Source of the DNA: Qipengyuania flava
GTDB taxonomy: Bacteria > Pseudomonadota > Alphaproteobacteria > Sphingomonadales > Sphingomonadaceae
Direction: 5' to 3'
DNA: 64,000 bases
Assembly: GCF_019448255.1 (NCBI RefSeq)
Contig: NZ_CP080410.1
Coordinates: forward strand, 2,108,001 to 2,172,000
Position 1 is the first letter of the stretch; each line of letters opens with the position of its first letter. The notes under the pieces are model-generated. The model worked only from the letters and a program-made list of their open reading frames with translations, ran no database searches and was not told where the DNA came from. Below, piece by piece: positions 43,208 through 51,470 of this stretch. The position numbers were made by a program, and so were the translations under genes.

Positions 43208-43818
43208 GCGAGCTGTTCGACCTTCTGGCGCACCAGCGGGAGCTGGTCGTTGCCGAAATACATGGCATCCTCGCCCACGAAGATCGTCGGCGAACCGAAA
43301 GCGCCGCGCGCGATGGCCTCTTCAGTGTTGGCGCGCAGGGCATCCTTGACCGGCTGGCTTGCCGCCTGTTCGCCCAGCGCCTTGCCATCGAAGCCCGCCT
43401 CGTCCGCCACCGCGACCAGCACCGCCGGATCGTCGAGATTGCGCGCGTCGGTGAAATAAGCCTCGAAGGCGGCGTGAGCGAAGCGTTCGAGCGCCTCCTG
43501 GTCGTCCTCCAGCGCGCAGCAAAAGCGCATGGCGTAGACCGATTTCAGCGGATGGAATTCGGACGGGAAGTTCATCCCCACGCCGGCGAGGTCGGCCCAC
43601 TGCTTGAGCCAGCCGAAGCTGCGCGCAAGCTTCGCCGCATTTTCCGGCTTGCGGCTCTCGTAAACCGACGGGTTAACCGCGTTGAACACCCCGCCGACGA
43701 GGAACGGCCGCCAGGTAATCGCGTAATCGAGCCCATCCAGCGTCGGCCGGATGTTGGCAAAGGCGAGCCGCGTCCACGGGCTCGACAGGTCGAAGAAAAA
43801 GTCGATCTTTACGGTCAT
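43204..43818 (-). CDS. 2-hydroxychromene-2-carboxylate isomerase family (kappa-class GST-like)
   Basis: DsbA-fold protein of 204 residues. The N-terminal KIDFFFDLSSPWTRLA places the active Ser at about residue 12. The C-terminal GAFGSPTIFVGEDAMYFGND is the family's cis-Pro region. These enzymes isomerise 2-hydroxychromene-2-carboxylate in naphthalene breakdown or act as kappa-class glutathione transferases. No aromatic-degradation genes are present, so the second role or a general detoxification role is more likely. Its ATG overlaps the stop of the GST gene (ATGA), so both are translated as a pair. Confidence 0.83.
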   Translation of the reverse strand: MTVKIDFFFDLSSPWTRLAFANIRPTLDGLDYAITWRPFLVGGVFNAVNPSVYESRKPENAAKLARSFGWLKQWADLAGVGMNFPSEFHPLKSVYAMRFCCALEDDQEALERFAHAAFEAYFTDARNLDDPAVLVAVADEAGFDGKALGEQAASQPVKDALRANTEEAIARGAFGSPTIFVGEDAMYFGNDQLPLVRQKVEQLA

Positions 43819-44513
43819 TGCACCCTCGCCCTGGCGGTCCCGAACAGGTTCTTGCGCTCTTCCTCGCTCATCTCCCCGCGCCGCGCCATGTCTGCGCCCA
43901 GCGCCACCCCGCGCCGCAGCCCCTCGCGCTGCTTGAGCGCATCGTACCAGCGTTTGACGTGGGGGAAGTCCTCGAGCGGGATGCCCTGCGCTTTCCATGT
44001 GCGCACCCAGGGGAAACAGGCCATGTCGGCCACGGTGTAGTCCGCCCCGGCGATGTATTCTTCCTGCCCCAGCTGGCGTTCCATCACGCCGTAGACGCGC
44101 AGCGCCTCGCGGTGGAAGCGCTCGATGGCGTAGGGCAGTTTTTCTTCAGCATAGAGATGGAAATGGCCGTGCTGGCCGAGCGTGGGGCCGAGGTGCCCAA
44201 CCTGCCAGAACAGCCACTGCCGCACGCGCGAAATTCCGCGCAGGTCGGTAGGCAGGAACTGACCCGATTTCTCCGCCAGATAGAGCAGCACCGCGCCGGA
44301 TTCGAAGACCGTCACAGGCTCGCCGCCATCATCGGGCGCGTGATCGGTGATCGCCGGGACCCGCCCGTTGGGGTTGATCGCGAGGTAGTCTTCGGTGTGC
44401 TGGTCGCCCGCAGCAAGGTTCACCCAGCGCGGCTCGTATTCGAGCCCGCACTCCTCCAGCATGATCGCGACCTTCCAGCCATTGGGCGCAGGCGCGGTGA
44501 AAAATTCGATCAT
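43815..44513 (-). CDS. Glutathione S-transferase family protein (YfcG/Ure2-like)
   Basis: GST of 232 residues. The N-terminal thioredoxin-like domain starts MIEFFTAPAPNGWKVAIML and contains INPNGRVPAI with the cis-Pro and FESGAVLLYLAEKSG for glutathione binding. The helical C-terminal domain includes YTVADMACFPWVRTW. The wording resembles the YfcG/Ure2 group, which reduces disulfides. It is first of a two-gene unit with the kappa-type isomerase. gor and trxB elsewhere in the window could supply the reducing power. Confidence 0.88.
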   Translation of the reverse strand: MIEFFTAPAPNGWKVAIMLEECGLEYEPRWVNLAAGDQHTEDYLAINPNGRVPAITDHAPDDGGEPVTVFESGAVLLYLAEKSGQFLPTDLRGISRVRQWLFWQVGHLGPTLGQHGHFHLYAEEKLPYAIERFHREALRVYGVMERQLGQEEYIAGADYTVADMACFPWVRTWKAQGIPLEDFPHVKRWYDALKQREGLRRGVALGADMARRGEMSEEERKNLFGTARARVQ

Positions 44514-44575
44514 GCGGCTCTCTCCCTTGTCTCTCTCGCGCGCAGCATTTCGCGCAGGCGCTTGGGATGCAAGAA

Positions 44576-44612
44576 AAAAGCCCCGGCAAGCGCGTGGCTG
44601 GCCGGGGCTTTT
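44576..44612 (-). terminator. Terminator for the PLP decarboxylase gene
   Basis: AAAAGCCCCGGC (44576-44587) and GCCGGGGCTTTT (44601-44612) form a perfect 12-base stem with a 13-base loop. On the minus strand a T run follows (reading CTTTTTTCTTGC), 22 bases after the decarboxylase stop. Confidence 0.85.
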
Positions 44613-44634
44613 CGAAACGATCAGGGCAAGCGGG

Positions 44635-45882
44635 TCAGCGCAGGCTCACCACATTGTCCGCAGCCGGGCGCAGGCGGCTGCCGTCGTAGAGGCTCGCCAT
44701 CGGCTCGTCCGTCACGATCACGCGCTCGGCGGCGCCGAAGCCGTTGAAGTCGGTCTTCATCGCCGCGCCATAAGCGCCGAGCATGCCGATCTCGAAATAG
44801 TCGCCGGCCTGAATGTCTTCGGGCAGCGGGAACGGGCCCTGCATATAGTCCGCATCGTCGCAGGTCGGGCCGTAGAAGGCGAAGTCCATCTCCGGCTTGA
44901 TGAGGTCGTCTTCCAGCGCACGGACGGGGAATTTCCAGTCCACGTGGGCTGCATCGAACAGCGCGCCATAAGCGCCGTCGTTGATGTAGAGTTCTTCGCC
45001 GCGGCGCTTCTCGACCTTGACGATCAGCGAGCTGTATTCGGCGCACAGCGCACGGCCCGGCTCGCACCAGAGCTCGGCGTTGTAGGCGACCGGCAGGTTG
45101 TAGAAGTTCTGGTGGATGATCTGGAAATAGTCCTCCAGCGGCGGAGGCTCCATGCCCGGATAGACGGACGGGAAACCGCCGCCGACATCGACCATGTCGA
45201 TGACCACCGATGCTTCGCCAATGGCAACGCGCACGCGCTCCAGCGCCTGGACATAGGCAAACGGCGTCATCGCCTGGCTGCCCACGTGGAAGCACACGCC
45301 GAGCCAGTCGGCATGCTGGCGCGTGAGCTGCAGCAGCTCGGGCGCTTCGGTCAGGTCGCAGCCGAACTTCGAGGCGAGGCTGAGCTCGGAATATTCGCTC
45401 GAGACGCGCAGGCGAATGCACAGGCGCAGGTCCTTTGCCGGTTCGCCATCCTCGCCGCGGCAGGCCTCGACGATCTTTTCCAGTTCCTCGACGCTGTCGA
45501 GGCTGAAGGTCTTCACGCCGTGCTGGTGATAGGCTTCGGCAATCGCGCGCGGCCCCTTCACCGGGTGCATGAAGCATAGCACGGCATCGGGCAGCGTGGC
45601 GCGCACCAGGCGCACTTCGGCGATCGAGGCCACGTCGTAATGCGTGACGCCGTTGTCCCACAGGATCTGCAGGAGATCGGGCGAGGGGTTCGCCTTCACC
45701 GCATAGAGCGACTTGCCCGGAAACTTCTCGACGAAGAAACGGGCAGCGCGCGCGGCGGCGTGCGGGCGATTGAGGATGATCGGTTCGTCCGGCGAAAGGG
45801 CGCGGACTACAGCCTTGGCGTCGGGAAATGTGCGCAACTCAAGGGACCCCCTAAACGGTCCGTGTGGACCATGAAACGACAA
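44635..45882 (-). CDS. Type III PLP-dependent ornithine/lysine decarboxylase
   Basis: Alanine-racemase-fold decarboxylase (up to 415 residues) that would make putrescine from ornithine. The PLP Lys is Lys63 in YAVKANPSPDL. VDVGGGFPSVYPG and EPGRALCAE bind the phosphate, and the catalytic Cys is in GPTCDDADYM. Two genes for making spermidine from putrescine follow within 7 kb (nspC and carboxynorspermidine synthase). The start is uncertain: ATG at 45882, or TTG at 45837, which has AGGGGG about nine bases upstream. Lysine or diaminobutyrate specificity cannot be excluded. Confidence 0.85.
   Translation of the reverse strand: MSFHGPHGPFRGSLELRTFPDAKAVVRALSPDEPIILNRPHAAARAARFFVEKFPGKSLYAVKANPSPDLLQILWDNGVTHYDVASIAEVRLVRATLPDAVLCFMHPVKGPRAIAEAYHQHGVKTFSLDSVEELEKIVEACRGEDGEPAKDLRLCIRLRVSSEYSELSLASKFGCDLTEAPELLQLTRQHADWLGVCFHVGSQAMTPFAYVQALERVRVAIGEASVVIDMVDVGGGFPSVYPGMEPPPLEDYFQIIHQNFYNLPVAYNAELWCEPGRALCAEYSSLIVKVEKRRGEELYINDGAYGALFDAAHVDWKFPVRALEDDLIKPEMDFAFYGPTCDDADYMQGPFPLPEDIQAGDYFEIGMLGAYGAAMKTDFNGFGAAERVIVTDEPMASLYDGSRLRPAADNVVSLR
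45857..45870 (-). promoter_or_regulatory. Hairpin at the decarboxylase start region
   Basis: GGTCC-GTGT-GGACC forms a perfect 5-base stem between the two candidate start codons of the PLP decarboxylase. If the TTG at 45837 is used, the hairpin sits just upstream of its ribosome site and could regulate translation. Confidence 0.35.
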
Positions 45883-46040
45883 GCTGCCTTGCGGTTAGGA
45901 AGTCCCCTTGGGGCAGCGGGAGCGGCGCATATAGACGGATTCTCATGGGCCGCAAGTGAATATGCAGCTTAAATGCGCAAGGACCGCAAAGGTTGCGCCG
46001 GGGCGCTTGTGCGGTGGGCTGTTGCCGGGAAAGGGCCTTG

Positions 46041-46598
46041 TTAGAAGGCGACCTGGGGGACCTGGTCGACCGTGCCCTTCTCGCTGTCGTCGAGGCGGTG
46101 GAAATCCGCCTCCTTGAAGCCGAGCGCACCGGCAAACAGGATCGCCGGGAAGCTTTCGCGCCCGGTGTTGTAGCGCGAAACGGCCGCGTTCAGCGCGCGG
46201 CGGGCGGCGGCCAGCTTGTCTTCCACATGGGTCAGTTCCTGCTGGAGTTCCTGAAAGTTGGCCGAGGCCTTGAGGTCGGGATAGGCTTCGCCCAGCGCCA
46301 GCAACCGGTCGAGCGCGACGCGCAGCTGCTGTTCATCGCCCGAGGACATCGGCCCGCTCGCGGCCTTGGCGCGTGCTTCGATCACCTGCTGGAGAGTTTC
46401 CTGCTCGTGGCCGGCATAGCCCTTCACCGTGTTGACGAGGTTGGGTATGAGATCGTGCCGCTGGCGCAGCTGCGCATCGATATCGGCCACACCCTGCCGC
46501 ACGTTCTGGCGCAGCGCGACCAGCCGGTTGTAGATACCGATGACGAGGATCACGAGCAGGGCAACTAGGCCCAGGATGACGAAACCAAAGAGATCCAC
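46041..46598 (-). CDS. LemA family protein
   Basis: Protein of 185 residues with one N-terminal membrane helix (about 4-22) and a helical extracytoplasmic or cytoplasmic domain. NRLVALRQNVRQGVADID and LRQRHDLIPNLVNTVKGYA are the family hallmarks, and AVSRYNTGRESFPAILFA closes it. Function of LemA is unclear. The start is GTG at 46598 after GGGGGG. It is divergent from a DUF3137 gene, a pairing seen in other bacteria, with a perfect palindrome between them. Confidence 0.9.
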   Translation of the reverse strand: MDLFGFVILGLVALLVILVIGIYNRLVALRQNVRQGVADIDAQLRQRHDLIPNLVNTVKGYAGHEQETLQQVIEARAKAASGPMSSGDEQQLRVALDRLLALGEAYPDLKASANFQELQQELTHVEDKLAAARRALNAAVSRYNTGRESFPAILFAGALGFKEADFHRLDDSEKGTVDQVPQVAF

Positions 46599-46617
46599 GT
46601 TTTACCCCCCATTTGCG

Positions 46618-46642
46618 ATTGCCCCGCTATGATAGGGGCAAT
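46618..46642. promoter_or_regulatory. Perfect palindrome between lemA and the DUF3137 gene
   Basis: ATTGCCCC (46618-46625) and GGGGCAAT (46635-46642) flank a 9-base centre that reads TATGAT on the plus strand and TATCAT on the minus strand. Both are -10-like and about 31-32 bases from the two starts, so this could be a shared promoter-operator. Confidence 0.5.
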
Positions 46643-46664
46643 GGGTTAACGGGGGAAGTAGGGC

Positions 46665-47615
46665 GTGATCGAGTATCCCGACGCCGACCGGCTGATGGCG
46701 GGCGATCTGGGCATGTGGCTGCAGGAGCAGGCGCAAACCCGCGCGGACGCCATCGCGCAGTCGTGGGACCGGGTCTGGAAGGCGGGCATGGTCCTGCTTC
46801 CGCTGGCGGCGTTCTTCCTCATCCTCGTCCCCTTCGAGCTCGGCCCCAAGCTGTGGCTGTGCGCGATCGCCTTTGGCGGTGCGTGGGTGTGGACGCAGGG
46901 GCCGAAGCGCGAAGCGAAAAAGCGGGTCAAGACGGGCATCAACGAAGCCATCGCCGGGGCGCTGGGGCTGCAGTACCATCACGATTGCGAAGACAGTGAA
47001 GCCTTCGAGACCGCCCGCGCCTTCGCGCTCCTGCCTAAGCACCAGAAGAGCGATTTCGAAGACCTGTGGGAGGGCGAGACCGCGGGCCACGCCTTCACCC
47101 TGCACGAAGCGCATCTGCAGGAGCGGCGCGGGTCAGGCAAGAACCGGCGCTGGGTCACCGTGTTTCGCGGCGCCATCGTGGCGATCCAGTTCGACCAGCC
47201 CTTCCACGGCACGACGCTGCTGGCGCGCAATGGGCAGTTCAAGCGCTTTTTCGGCGGGTCGAAGGACTCCATCAAATTGGACGGGATCGAGCTGCAGCGC
47301 GCCGACATGGTCAGCCCCCAGTTCGAGGATCGCTACGATGTCTACACCAGCGATCCCACCGAAGCGCGCTGGCTGATCCACCCCGAATATGTCGAGCGCC
47401 TGATGTCGCTGGAACACGCCTTCAAGGGCAAGAACAGCGCGGTGGTGTTCACCGGCGGGCGCATGGTGCTGGCGCTGGAAAGCGGCAACCAGTTCGAAAG
47501 CGGGTCGCTCGACCCCGGAGCCGACCGCGCGATGGTCGCCCAGACGATCGGGCAGTTCTCGCGCATCGCCGACCTTGCGCTGACACTGAACCGGATCCGA
47601 CCGGCCGAAGGCTGA
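46665..47615 (+). CDS. DUF3137 domain-containing membrane protein
   Basis: Protein of 316 residues in the DUF3137 family, function unknown. Two close hydrophobic helices (about 41-58 and 62-78) give a membrane hairpin near the N-terminus. The C-terminal domain includes FRGAIVAIQFDQPFHGTTLL, LDGIELQRADMVSPQFED and VYTSDPTEARWLIHPEYVE, all typical. LemA and DUF3137 proteins are often encoded together and may form an envelope-related unit. The start is GTG at 46665 after GGGGGAAGTAGGG. It converges on nspC with a 7-base gap. Confidence 0.85.
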   Translation: MIEYPDADRLMAGDLGMWLQEQAQTRADAIAQSWDRVWKAGMVLLPLAAFFLILVPFELGPKLWLCAIAFGGAWVWTQGPKREAKKRVKTGINEAIAGALGLQYHHDCEDSEAFETARAFALLPKHQKSDFEDLWEGETAGHAFTLHEAHLQERRGSGKNRRWVTVFRGAIVAIQFDQPFHGTTLLARNGQFKRFFGGSKDSIKLDGIELQRADMVSPQFEDRYDVYTSDPTEARWLIHPEYVERLMSLEHAFKGKNSAVVFTGGRMVLALESGNQFESGSLDPGADRAMVAQTIGQFSRIADLALTLNRIRPAEG

Positions 47616-47622
47616 GCGCTGC

Positions 47623-48801
47623 CTAGCTCAGTCGGTCGCGGAAGGTGTCGTAGCCGAACTCCTTCACCAGCTCGAGCTGGTCGGTGTCGCTGTCCCACAG
47701 GTAGATGCTGGGCAGCTGCACGCCGTTGAAGGTGTTGGTCTTGACCATCGAATAATGCGCCTGGTCGAGGAAGGCGAAGCGCTTGCCGACCTCGGCACCG
47801 CCGGCAATGCGGTAGTCGCCGATGACATCGCCCGCGAGGCAGGAGGGGCCGCCGATGCGCACTTCGGGCGTCTCGTGATCGGTGCTCTCGCCGAGCATGG
47901 CCGGGCGATAGGGCGCCTCGATCACGTCGGGCATGTGGCAGGTGGCCGAAATGTCCGCGACCGCGATGGGCACGCCGTTGAAGCCGGTGTCGAGGATGGT
48001 GCCGACGAGGATGCCCGCATCAAGCGCCACCGCCTCGCCCGGTTCGAGGTAGATTTCCGCGCCCGTGTCTTCCATGGCGTCCTTCAGGAACTCGACCAGC
48101 TCCTCGCGCTGGTAATCGGCGCGGGTGATGTGGTGGCCGCCGCCCATGTTGATCCACTTCAGATGCCCGAACCACGGCTCGATCGCGTCGAACACCTTGT
48201 CCCAGGTGGCGTGGAGAGGCTCGAAGTCCTGTTCGCACAGATTGTGGAAGTGGATGCCATCGACCTGCGCCATGATCTCGGGCGTCAGCTGGTCCATCGG
48301 GAAGCCGAGGCGGCTGCCGGGGCTGGACGGGTCGTAACGCGGCACCTCGCCGGTCGCGTGCATCGGGTTGATGCGCAGGCCGACATCGAAATCCTGCCCT
48401 GCCGCGCGCGCCTGTTCGAGGATCAGCGTGGCGCGTTCGAGCTGGCCGGGCGAATTGAAGATGACGTGGTCCGACAGGCGCAGGACCTCTTCCAGCTCTT
48501 CCGGCTTGTAGGCAGCCGAATAGGTCGCGATCTCGCCATCGTAGAATTCGCTCGCGAGGCGCGCTTCCCACAGGCCCGAGGTGCACACGCCGTCGAGATA
48601 TTCGCCGATGATCGGCGCGGTCGACCACATGGAGAAGGCTTTCAGCGCGGCGAGGACCTTGATGTCCGCTTCGTCGCGGATGTCGGCCAGGATCTGGCAA
48701 TTGGCCCGCAGCCGTGCAGCGTCCACGACGAATGCGGGGCTGTCGACGCGGTTGAGGTCGAAATGGGCGAAGGCGCCCGGGTCGCCGGCTTTGGTTTCCA
48801 T
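47623..48801 (-). CDS. nspC: Carboxynorspermidine decarboxylase
   Basis: PLP-dependent alanine-racemase-fold enzyme (392 residues) decarboxylating carboxyspermidine or carboxynorspermidine to spermidine or norspermidine. The PLP Lys is Lys54 in VLAALKAFSMW. Family wording includes SGLWEARLASEFYDGEI, IHFHNLCEQDFEPL and GGGHHITRADYQ, and GPSCLAGDVIGDY carries the catalytic Cys. It pairs with carboxynorspermidine synthase at 51470, three genes upstream on the same strand. Together they replace SpeD/SpeE in spermidine synthesis. Confidence 0.92.
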   Translation of the reverse strand: METKAGDPGAFAHFDLNRVDSPAFVVDAARLRANCQILADIRDEADIKVLAALKAFSMWSTAPIIGEYLDGVCTSGLWEARLASEFYDGEIATYSAAYKPEELEEVLRLSDHVIFNSPGQLERATLILEQARAAGQDFDVGLRINPMHATGEVPRYDPSSPGSRLGFPMDQLTPEIMAQVDGIHFHNLCEQDFEPLHATWDKVFDAIEPWFGHLKWINMGGGHHITRADYQREELVEFLKDAMEDTGAEIYLEPGEAVALDAGILVGTILDTGFNGVPIAVADISATCHMPDVIEAPYRPAMLGESTDHETPEVRIGGPSCLAGDVIGDYRIAGGAEVGKRFAFLDQAHYSMVKTNTFNGVQLPSIYLWDSDTDQLELVKEFGYDTFRDRLS

Positions 48802-48849
48802 GCCCGCGCCCCTAGCGCCTTCGCGTCCCCGCGAAAAGCGGTTGTGGGC

Positions 48850-49803
48850 CTACTCGGCCTTGGGCTTCGGCGTGCCGAAGGGATAGGTCCGGTGGAATTC
48901 GTTGAGGTCCTGCAGGTAAGAAGGATAGGACGTGCCGAAAGCGAAGTCGGAATTGTCGCCATAGAGCACGAGCACGCCTTCTAGCGGTTCATCCCCATCG
49001 TTGACGATCTTGTGCTTCACGAAGGGCGCGATGAAGATGCTCATGCCCTTCTCCATACGCATCGGCCCGTCGTTCGAATGCAGCGTGCCCTTGCCAGAAG
49101 TGACGATAAACAGATTCGGCACCTGGCCGAATTCGAGCCGCGCGTCCTCGTTCACCACCTCGCTTGCGCCGATGGTGAAATGCATCACGCGAAAACCCTT
49201 CATCATGTGCAGCGCGGTCGCCTGTGCGCCGTGGGTCTTGAGCGCATTGTCGCGGCCGAAGCGCGTCACTTCGGGCACGCCCTTTGTGAAGAAGTGCGAG
49301 AGCACGAGATACATGTCGCCCTCGTCGCCCGAAGTGGATTTGAAGCCGTCCATGTCGCGCGTCTCCACGCCCACGCGGTCGCTGCCGAAGCTCTGCATGG
49401 CGGCGGTGCCGGCGTTCACTTCGCCGCTGGCGATCTTTTCGAGCACGGCGAGGCTGGCAATCTCGAAATACCAGGTCGGGGTCGCAGGCTTGCCGGCCCG
49501 GAGCGCCACGCCGTGCGGCCCGAAGCTGTGATCGGTCAGGCGGCCGCGCGCCGAAGGGGTTTCCTTGCGCTCGACCGTCACCGTCCACCAGTGCTGGCCG
49601 AGCTTGATGCCGAAGGTCGCATCGATCGCCATGGGATCTGAGACATGCTCGCTCGCCAATTCGCGCAGCAGGGTTTCCGCCCGCGCGCGGTCCGCCTCGC
49701 TCACGACGGCCTGCTGTTCGACCTGGTTGTTGTCCTGGGCCATAGCCCCTCCCGGCACCGCCAGCGCGGCAAGGCCGGCCAGCATCATCGACGTCATACG
49801 CAT
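48850..49803 (-). CDS. Exported cupin-domain protein, unknown function
   Basis: Protein of 317 residues with a signal peptide (MRMTSMMLAGLAALAVPGGA, cleaved near AMAQ). The N-terminal half is unassigned. The last 110 residues look like a cupin: VPNLFIVTSGKGTLHSN, MEKGMSIFIAPFVKHKI and LEGVLVLYGDNS. It has few metal ligands. The preceding TetR gene ends 66 bases upstream on the same strand. A hairpin overlaps its ribosome site. No family name can be given with confidence. Confidence 0.65.
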   Translation of the reverse strand: MRMTSMMLAGLAALAVPGGAMAQDNNQVEQQAVVSEADRARAETLLRELASEHVSDPMAIDATFGIKLGQHWWTVTVERKETPSARGRLTDHSFGPHGVALRAGKPATPTWYFEIASLAVLEKIASGEVNAGTAAMQSFGSDRVGVETRDMDGFKSTSGDEGDMYLVLSHFFTKGVPEVTRFGRDNALKTHGAQATALHMMKGFRVMHFTIGASEVVNEDARLEFGQVPNLFIVTSGKGTLHSNDGPMRMEKGMSIFIAPFVKHKIVNDGDEPLEGVLVLYGDNSDFAFGTSYPSYLQDLNEFHRTYPFGTPKPKAE

Positions 49804-49811
49804 AACACACT

Positions 49812-49830
49812 CCCTATTGCTGTAATAGGG
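49812..49830 (-). promoter_or_regulatory. Hairpin at the cupin gene ribosome site
   Basis: CCCTATT-GCTGT-AATAGGG is a perfect 7-base stem. On the minus strand its second arm runs into GGGAG, the likely ribosome site nine bases before the ATG at 49803. It could hide that site or act as an operator. A second weaker symmetric stretch, TTTAAGCAAGCGTTTAA (49852-49868), lies near the TetR stop. Confidence 0.4.
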
Positions 49831-49869
49831 CGGTAATACACTCCGTCATATTTTAAGCAAGCGTTTAAT

Positions 49870-50478
49870 TTACTCCAAGGCGCGCTCCATGATCGTGGCG
49901 AGCCCGTCGGCAAACTGGTCGAGCGTAGGGGTGGAGACGCCTTCCACCTCGCGCATCACCGCTTCGCGCACCGGAGTGGCGACGAGGAAGAGGATCAGCG
50001 GCCCGACGATGGAAAGGTGGACGATCTGCGGGTCCCAGGACTTGGCCGGCGCGCCATCGGGCAGCGCATCCAGAACGCCGCGGGTCAGCTCCATCATGCC
50101 GAGCAGCGTGCGCGAGGTTTCGGGATTGAGCATCCGGTCGGGCGCCATGTATTCGCGCAGCAGCATCGGCACGAGATGCGGCGTCGAGCCGATGGCGCGG
50201 GCAAAGGTGTGCACCAGCGCGCGCACCGGATCGCCCTCACCCATGCCCTCGGCCGCGATTGCCTGCGCGCGGCCTACCGCATCGGCCAGGATTGCGTCGT
50301 AGAGCCCGCCCTTGCCGCCGAAATGGTAGGACACCAGCGCCTGGTTGCAGTCGGCCGCCTCGGCAATGTCGCGCACGCCGGTCTCGGCATAGCCCTTGGT
50401 CGCGAAGAGCTGCGCGCCCGCCGCCATGATCGCGGCGCGGGTGTCGAGCGTTCTCTGTTGCAGCTTGCGTGTTGCCAT
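49870..50478 (-). CDS. TetR/AcrR family transcriptional regulator
   Basis: Regulator of 202 residues. The helix-turn-helix is at about 12-58, with FATKGYAETGVRDIAEAAD and QALVSYHFGGKGGLY as recognition-helix wording. The C-terminal domain includes a hydrophobic LSIVGPLILFLVATPV and may bind a hydrophobic ligand. It lies between the NHL lipoprotein (45 bases upstream) and the cupin gene on the same strand. The target is not obvious. Confidence 0.85.
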   Translation of the reverse strand: MATRKLQQRTLDTRAAIMAAGAQLFATKGYAETGVRDIAEAADCNQALVSYHFGGKGGLYDAILADAVGRAQAIAAEGMGEGDPVRALVHTFARAIGSTPHLVPMLLREYMAPDRMLNPETSRTLLGMMELTRGVLDALPDGAPAKSWDPQIVHLSIVGPLILFLVATPVREAVMREVEGVSTPTLDQFADGLATIMERALE

Positions 50479-50522
50479 TGTGGTGCGGAGCCTAGCAGCG
50501 CCCCGCGCAATCGAACAGCGCG

Positions 50523-51470
50523 CTACTCGGCTGCGCGTGCGAGGCTGAAGCGGACCACCCGGTTGCCGTAGACATCGGTGACATAGGCGTAGCCGTCGCG
50601 TCCGATGGCGATATCGTGCCCGAGGCTCGCGCCCTCGCCCTCGAGCCCCACGTCGAAGGACCGGTCGAGCGCGCCGTCCGGGCGATAAACCCGCACGATT
50701 GCCCCGGTGCGGTCGGCCCCGTCGCGTCCCTCGACCGCAGCCAACCACCCGCCGCCCAGCGTCGCGAGGCCATAGGTGTAGTTGCCACCGGGGGAGCTGC
50801 GCGTTTCGAGCAGTTCGCCCTCAAGCGAGAAGACCTGGATACGCGCGTTTTCGCGGTCGGCGACATAGATGCGTTCTTCATCCACCGCGATGCCGTGGGC
50901 GGTCGAGAACTCGCCCCATTCGCGCAGGAAGGCGCCGCTGCGGTCGAACTCCGCCACGCGCGTGTTCACATAGCCATCGGCCACCAGCACCCGGTTGCCG
51001 AGGAAGGCAATATCCGCCGGCCGGCCGAAATGGCTATCGTCCTGCGCGCTGACGCCGCGTTCGCCGAGCACCATTTGCTCCTCGCCATCGTGGCTGAAGG
51101 CAAACACCTGCTCGTGCGCGACATCGGTGATCCAGATGGTGTCGCCTGCGTCGATCGAGAGGCCGTGCGGCATCACGAAAGCGCCCGCGCCCCATTTCGC
51201 CAGCAGCGCGCCGCCCGGCGAAAACATGAACACGGTCGGCTCGGCTATCGGTTCGGCAGGAAACGGCTCTTCCCATTCGCGCCCTGCGCGGTGGAGCACG
51301 AAAACATGGCCGTGGCTGTCGACCTCGACCGCGCTGACCTGCCCGAAGACCGCGCCTTCGGGAATGGTGGGCCAGCTCTCGTCGATGACCGCGCGCGGGG
51401 CCTCCTCGCGCTCGGGCGCACCGCAGGCCGCGAGCGCCAGAAGGACACTTGCGGCCAGCGCGCTGCGCAT
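50523..51470 (-). CDS. NHL-repeat lipoprotein
   Basis: Lipoprotein of 315 residues. The signal MRSALAASVLLALAACG has the lipobox Cys at residue 16. The rest is a beta-propeller of about six NHL-like repeats, such as PHGLSIDAGDTIWITDVAHE, TAHGIAVDEERIYVADREN and GHDIAIGRDGYAYVTDVYGN. The repeats resemble peptidyl-alpha-hydroxyglycine lyase propellers, but no catalytic assignment is possible. Its ATG overlaps the stop of the carboxynorspermidine synthase gene (TGATG), so it is translated as part of that unit. A link to polyamines is unproven. Confidence 0.78.
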   Translation of the reverse strand: MRSALAASVLLALAACGAPEREEAPRAVIDESWPTIPEGAVFGQVSAVEVDSHGHVFVLHRAGREWEEPFPAEPIAEPTVFMFSPGGALLAKWGAGAFVMPHGLSIDAGDTIWITDVAHEQVFAFSHDGEEQMVLGERGVSAQDDSHFGRPADIAFLGNRVLVADGYVNTRVAEFDRSGAFLREWGEFSTAHGIAVDEERIYVADRENARIQVFSLEGELLETRSSPGGNYTYGLATLGGGWLAAVEGRDGADRTGAIVRVYRPDGALDRSFDVGLEGEGASLGHDIAIGRDGYAYVTDVYGNRVVRFSLARAAE

